Positions 60,638 through 64,000 of a stretch of 64,000 nucleotides of DNA are shown one piece after another (position 1 is the stretch's first letter; each line of letters opens with the position of its first letter). The stretch is from JAOPZW01 sp963807305 (GTDB lineage: Bacteria; Actinomycetota; Thermoleophilia; Solirubrobacterales; Solirubrobacteraceae): positions 1 through 64,000 of the forward strand of contig CAWEBN010000014.1 of assembly GCA_963807305.1 (NCBI GenBank), in the 5' to 3' direction. Below the pieces are notes generated by a model. It saw nothing but the letters and a program-made list of their open reading frames with translations, made no database searches and was not told where the DNA came from. A program made the translations under genes and the position numbers.

Positions 60638-61756
60638 TCAGCGCAATCGCAGCGTGAGCGCGCCGACCAGTGCCGACGCCCCGCCGGCGGCCAGGAAGGC
60701 GAGGCGCACGTCGTTGGCGTAGAGCGGCAGCCACATGGCCGGAGCGGCCGCGTTCCCCGCGAATTTGAAGGCCGAGATGACGGACGTCGCCCCGGCGCGG
60801 TTGGCCGGGACGGCCTCGATCGTCAGCGTGTTGAGCCCGGCCCAGATGAGCGACGAGGCCGCGCCGGCGAGCAGCCACAGCAGCGTGAGCCCGGCGACGG
60901 TCCCGGCCGCACCGATGAGCGCCACGAGCACCGCACAGATGAGCGCGCCCGCGACGGTCACCGAGATGCGCCCCACGCGGTCCACGAGCCGCCCCGACGG
61001 GCGCCCGGTGACCATGCCCGCGACGCCGAAGCCGGCAAGCACCGCGCCGCGGGCGCTCGAGCCCAGGCCGAAGCTGTCGCTGCAGCGCAGCGCCACGAGG
61101 AAGCCGAGGCTGGTGACCCCCGCGTAGGCGGCGAACGCGGCCGCCGACAGCACCCCGACGCGGCGCGTGAACACGGCCCGCAGACGCGCGGGCTGGGCGT
61201 CCGGCACGCGCTCCGAGTCGGGCGGCGGGAAGAACGCGAGGACGACGGCGACGACGGCGGGGGTCAGGAAGGCCAGGCGCCAGTCGACCGCGCCGAGCAG
61301 GCCACCGACCGCGGGTGCCAGGGCGATCGCGGCCGTCTGCACCGCGGCGAAGGTCCCCACCGCCCGTCCGAGGCTCTCGCGCGGCACCACCTCGGCCAGG
61401 CCCGCCAGCAGCAGCGGCGTGAGGAAGGCGTTCGCCGTGCCCGACGCCGCCCGCGCAAGGATGAAGAGCCCGATGGTGGGCGCCACCGCGGCCGCGACGG
61501 AGGTGATCGCGTAGGCGATGTAGCCGGCGCGCACCACGCGTCGGCGCCCGATGCGCTCGCCGATCGTGCCCGACACGAGCTGCACCACCGCGAAGGGCAC
61601 GAAGTAGGCCGGAATGGCGAGCGCGACCTCGCCGGTGGTGGCGTCGAAGGCGTCGCGCAGCTGCGGGAAGAGGACGGCGATCGCGCCGCCGCCGAACGGG
61701 CCGAGGAAGCCGCCGACGTACAGGGGCAAGGTCGCCGAGGACAGCGCGCGCCGCAC
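60638..61756 (-). CDS. MFS transporter
   Basis: 372 residues from GTG 61756. Motif A appears as GERIGRRRVVRAG between helices 2 and 3 and again, degenerate, as RLVDRVGRISVT. Eleven to twelve hydrophobic helices are visible in two halves around PPPDSERVPDAQPARLRAV. It is a major-facilitator exporter or permease; substrate unknown. Divergent from the exonuclease gene by 58 bp. Confidence 0.9.
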   Translation of the reverse strand: MRRALSSATLPLYVGGFLGPFGGGAIAVLFPQLRDAFDATTGEVALAIPAYFVPFAVVQLVSGTIGERIGRRRVVRAGYIAYAITSVAAAVAPTIGLFILARAASGTANAFLTPLLLAGLAEVVPRESLGRAVGTFAAVQTAAIALAPAVGGLLGAVDWRLAFLTPAVVAVVLAFFPPPDSERVPDAQPARLRAVFTRRVGVLSAAAFAAYAGVTSLGFLVALRCSDSFGLGSSARGAVLAGFGVAGMVTGRPSGRLVDRVGRISVTVAGALICAVLVALIGAAGTVAGLTLLWLLAGAASSLIWAGLNTLTIEAVPANRAGATSVISAFKFAGNAAAPAMWLPLYANDVRLAFLAAGGASALVGALTLRLR

Positions 61757-61814
61757 CGCGGGCAGGCTAGGCGGCGCGCGCCGTGCGTGCGGCGAGGCCC
61801 TTAGGATCAGCCGG

Positions 61815-62672
61815 ATGCCCGGTCCTCTGCTCGCCGTCGACGCGCCCTCGCTCCTGTACCGCGCCTTCTACGCGCTGCCCAAGACGATCACCGACGACCA
61901 GGGCACGCCGGTCAACGCCCTGCTCGGCGTCTCCAACCTCGTCCTGCAGGCCGTCGAGAAGCACTCGCCTCGGGCGGTCGTGCTCTGCTTCGGCGAGGAG
62001 GCCGCGCATTACCGCGTCGAGCTCTACCCCACCTATCACGCCGACCGCATCGACATGCCCGAGGAGCTCGTGCCTCAGTGGAGCGACGCAGCCGAGTTCT
62101 TCGGCGCCTTCAACTGGACGGTGCTGCGCCACGAGACGCTCGAGGCCGATGACCTCCTCGGCGGCCTCGCGGAGGCCGAGACGCAGGGCGGCGGCCAGGC
62201 GCTGCTGTTCACCGGCGACCGCGACATGTTCCAATGCGTCTCCGACGACGTCACGGTCCTGTGGCCGGCGGGCAAGGGCGAGACCGAGCCCATCGGGCCG
62301 GCCGAGGTGCGCAAGCGCTACGGCGTGCGCCCCGACCAGGTGCCCGACTTCATCGCCCTGCGCGGCGACCCGTCCGACGGGCTGCCAGGCGCCAAGGGGA
62401 TCGGCGAGAAGACCGCCCGCGAGCTGCTCAACGAGCACGACACCCTCGACGCCCTGCTGGCGCTGCCCATGAGCCTGCGCCCGCGCGTGCGCCAGAGCAT
62501 GACCGAGCAGGCCGACGAGCTGCGCGCCTTCCGGGAGATCGCGACGCTCCAGCCCACGGGTGTCGAGCGCCCGCCCGACGCGCCGACGGACTTCGCCGGC
62601 GCCGCCGAGGCAGCGCGCAGGCGCTCGATGAACCGGCTTGCGGAGCGACTTGACGCGTGGGCAGCCGCCTGA
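61815..62672 (+). CDS. 5'-3' exonuclease (Pol I N-terminal-like, FEN family)
   Basis: 285 residues from ATG 61815. LLAVDAPSLLYRAFYALP, TLEADDLLGGLAEAE, LFTGDRDMFQCVSDDV and the helix-hairpin-helix GLPGAKGIGEKTARELL give the metal-binding acids and DNA-binding element of the flap-endonuclease/Pol I exonuclease family. It stands alone without a polymerase domain. It removes RNA primers or flaps in replication and repair. Confidence 0.92.
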   Translation: MPGPLLAVDAPSLLYRAFYALPKTITDDQGTPVNALLGVSNLVLQAVEKHSPRAVVLCFGEEAAHYRVELYPTYHADRIDMPEELVPQWSDAAEFFGAFNWTVLRHETLEADDLLGGLAEAETQGGGQALLFTGDRDMFQCVSDDVTVLWPAGKGETEPIGPAEVRKRYGVRPDQVPDFIALRGDPSDGLPGAKGIGEKTARELLNEHDTLDALLALPMSLRPRVRQSMTEQADELRAFREIATLQPTGVERPPDAPTDFAGAAEAARRRSMNRLAERLDAWAAA

Positions 62673-62715
62673 GCGGGAACCCTCGTCACGAACCCCCACG
62701 GGAGGAGGCTCCCCG

Positions 62716-63642
62716 ATGTTCGGACGCTTTCGCAAGACGAATGATCCAGCGCGCGAGACCGACGGCGGCGCCGTCGCGGTAGACGAGCCGGCAACCAGCG
62801 TCGCCACCCCCACGGCCGATCCGGCCTCGCGTGAGGGCCGCGTGGCCGAGATGCAGGCGACCCAGGCCGGAGATCCCGACACGCGCCGGCTCGATCGCGA
62901 ACGCGTGGTCGAGGCCGACCGCCCGGCCGAGAGCGACCGCTTCGCGCGCACGGAGAGCGCGCCCGTGGTGGAACGCGAGCGCGCGCCGGTGACCGACCGC
63001 GCGCCGGTCGCCGACCGCGAGCCCGTGACCGACGACGACGTCGCCGACGAGCCCCACACGATCCCGGCCGTCGTGGCCGAGGACACCGTCGTCGCCATGC
63101 GCGCCCACCAGCGCGACCGCTTCGGAGGCATCCGCTGGGGCAGCGCCTTCTTCGGCCTGCTGAGCGCCATCGGCCTGGCCGCACTGCTGCTCGGCATCGT
63201 GGCCGCGGCCGGCGTCGCGATCGGCGTGTCGGAGATCAATGACGTGACCAAGGGCAACGCCGACACCATCGGCCTCGGCGGCGCGATCCTCGTGCTCGCG
63301 ATCCTGGCGCTCTCGTGGTACTGCGGCGGCTATGTCGCCGGTCGCATGGCGCGCTTCGACGGCGCCCGCCAGGGCGTCGGCGTGTGGCTGTGGACGATCG
63401 TCATCGGCGCCGTGCTGGCCGTCGCCGCCGTCATCGGCGGCAACCAGTACGACGTCCTGCACCAGCTCAACCTGCCCAACGTCGCGGTCGGCAACGAGTC
63501 GCTGACGACCACGGGCTTCATCACGCTGGCTGCCGCGCTCGTGGTCACGCTCGTGTTCGCCGTGGTCGGCGGCAAGGCCGGCGACCTGTTCCACCGCCGG
63601 GTCGACCGCTTCGCTACGCGCGACTACCTCGAGACCGCGTAG
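62716..63642 (+). CDS. Membrane protein with a long charged N-terminal tail
   Basis: 308 residues from ATG 62716, with GGGAGGAGG upstream. The first 120 residues are hydrophilic with VxDREPVxD-like repeats (VVERERAPVTDRAPVADRE). Four transmembrane helices follow: FFGLLSAIGLAALLLGIVAA, GGAILVLAILALSWYCGGY, WLWTIVIGAVLAVAAVIGG and ITLAAALVVTLVFAVVG. No family assigned with confidence; the membrane part resembles actinobacterial TIGR04086/DUF-type four-helix proteins. Confidence 0.75.
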   Translation: MFGRFRKTNDPARETDGGAVAVDEPATSVATPTADPASREGRVAEMQATQAGDPDTRRLDRERVVEADRPAESDRFARTESAPVVERERAPVTDRAPVADREPVTDDDVADEPHTIPAVVAEDTVVAMRAHQRDRFGGIRWGSAFFGLLSAIGLAALLLGIVAAAGVAIGVSEINDVTKGNADTIGLGGAILVLAILALSWYCGGYVAGRMARFDGARQGVGVWLWTIVIGAVLAVAAVIGGNQYDVLHQLNLPNVAVGNESLTTTGFITLAAALVVTLVFAVVGGKAGDLFHRRVDRFATRDYLETA

Positions 63643-64000
63643 TCAGCGGGCCGACCAGCCCAGGTCCATCGTCAGCGGGACGCCCGTCATGGTGCGCCCG
63701 CCGGGTCCGAGGAGGTAGGCGACGGCTTCGGCCACCTCCTCGGGCTCGATCAGCCGCTTGACCGCCTGCGGCGCGAGGAGGACCTCCTGGAGGACGTCCT
63801 CCTCGGTCAGCCCGTGCGCCTTGGCCTGGTCGGCGATCTGGCGCTCGACCAGCGCCGTGCGGACGTAGCCCGGGCACACGGCGACGGCGGCGATGCCGGC
63901 GTCGGCGCCCTCGAGCGCCAGCGTCTTGACCAGCCCCAGCACGCCGTGCTTGGCCGATACGTACGCCGCCTTGTAGGGCGAGGCGACCAGCGCGTGCGCG
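63643..64000 (-). CDS. 3-hydroxybutyrate dehydrogenase-like SDR, C-terminal part
   Basis: The gene enters from the right edge; about 119 C-terminal residues are visible. The catalytic Tyr-Lys pair occurs as AYVSAKHG, preceded by AHALVASPYK, and followed by VAVCPGYVRTALVERQI, EPEEVAEAVAYLLG and MTGVPLTMDLGW. HxLVASPxKxAYVxAKHG is characteristic of D-3-hydroxybutyrate dehydrogenases (BdhA type). Uses NAD in ketone-body or polyhydroxybutyrate metabolism. The nucleotide-binding half lies outside the window. Confidence 0.85.
   Translation of the reverse strand, partial: AHALVASPYKAAYVSAKHGVLGLVKTLALEGADAGIAAVAVCPGYVRTALVERQIADQAKAHGLTEEDVLQEVLLAPQAVKRLIEPEEVAEAVAYLLGPGGRTMTGVPLTMDLGWSAR

Overview
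The window is a gene-dense, very GC-rich chromosomal segment of a high-GC actinobacterium. The best guess is Thermoleophilia/Solirubrobacterales. This rests on the G/C-saturated third codon positions, a type II isoleucyl-tRNA synthetase of actinobacterial form, a DUF2342 zinc metalloprotease, PAC2, BldC-like and AdnB-like helicase-nuclease genes, GAAC-N4-GTTC SOS-type boxes and frequent GTG/TTG starts with 4-bp overlaps. The order is an inference. I saw no rRNA, tRNA, CRISPR array, insertion sequence or prophage.

Layout. 0-3.6 kb: the end of an amidase, then two tandem secreted paralogs that share both ends but differ in the middle and have matching promoters. 3.7-10.4 kb: NAD-binding, molybdopterin and ferredoxin genes, the Mrp Fe-S carrier, an alanine/lysine-rich coiled-coil protein behind SOS-like boxes, and a metalloprotease/IMPase pair. 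10.5-15.9 kb: helicase-nuclease coupled to an ABC ATPase and permease. 15.9-19.9 kb: transsulfuration operon (cystathionine beta-synthase, gamma-lyase/synthase, arginase-like) with a divergent Lrp regulator. 19.9-26.4 kb: PAC2, a YhaM-like nuclease, a five-PAS hybrid kinase and a LytS-like/LytTR pair. 26.5-32.1 kb: OtsB, glycosyltransferases, PolX and SpoIIM-like genes. 32.2-38.6 kb: thioredoxin, methyltransferase, alkyltransferase-like protein, IleRS, a secreted protein and MarR.

39.3-44.7 kb is the most distinctive stretch. Two paralogous MerR regulators with a degenerate cobalamin-type sensor domain flank a zinc-ribbon/PAS protein. They run in one direction with an acetyltransferase that appears to start at CTG. 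They diverge from a membrane HD-GYP gene that carries two frameshifts, across a control region full of perfect palindromes. A BldC-like regulator lies nearby.

44.8-64 kb: PPK2, MATE pump, lipoprotein, hydrolase and fumarase; a GH2 glycosidase; a frameshifted secreted protein; a thiamine-enzyme/aldehyde dehydrogenase/cyclase operon; SpoIID; MaoC and MFS genes; a 5'-3' exonuclease; a membrane protein; and the end of a 3-hydroxybutyrate-dehydrogenase-like gene.

No complete, obviously new defence or biosynthetic system is present. The strongest leads are the MerR/PAS/HD-GYP regulatory cluster, the SOS-like control of the coiled-coil protein, and the duplicated secreted pair with its shared promoter grammar.
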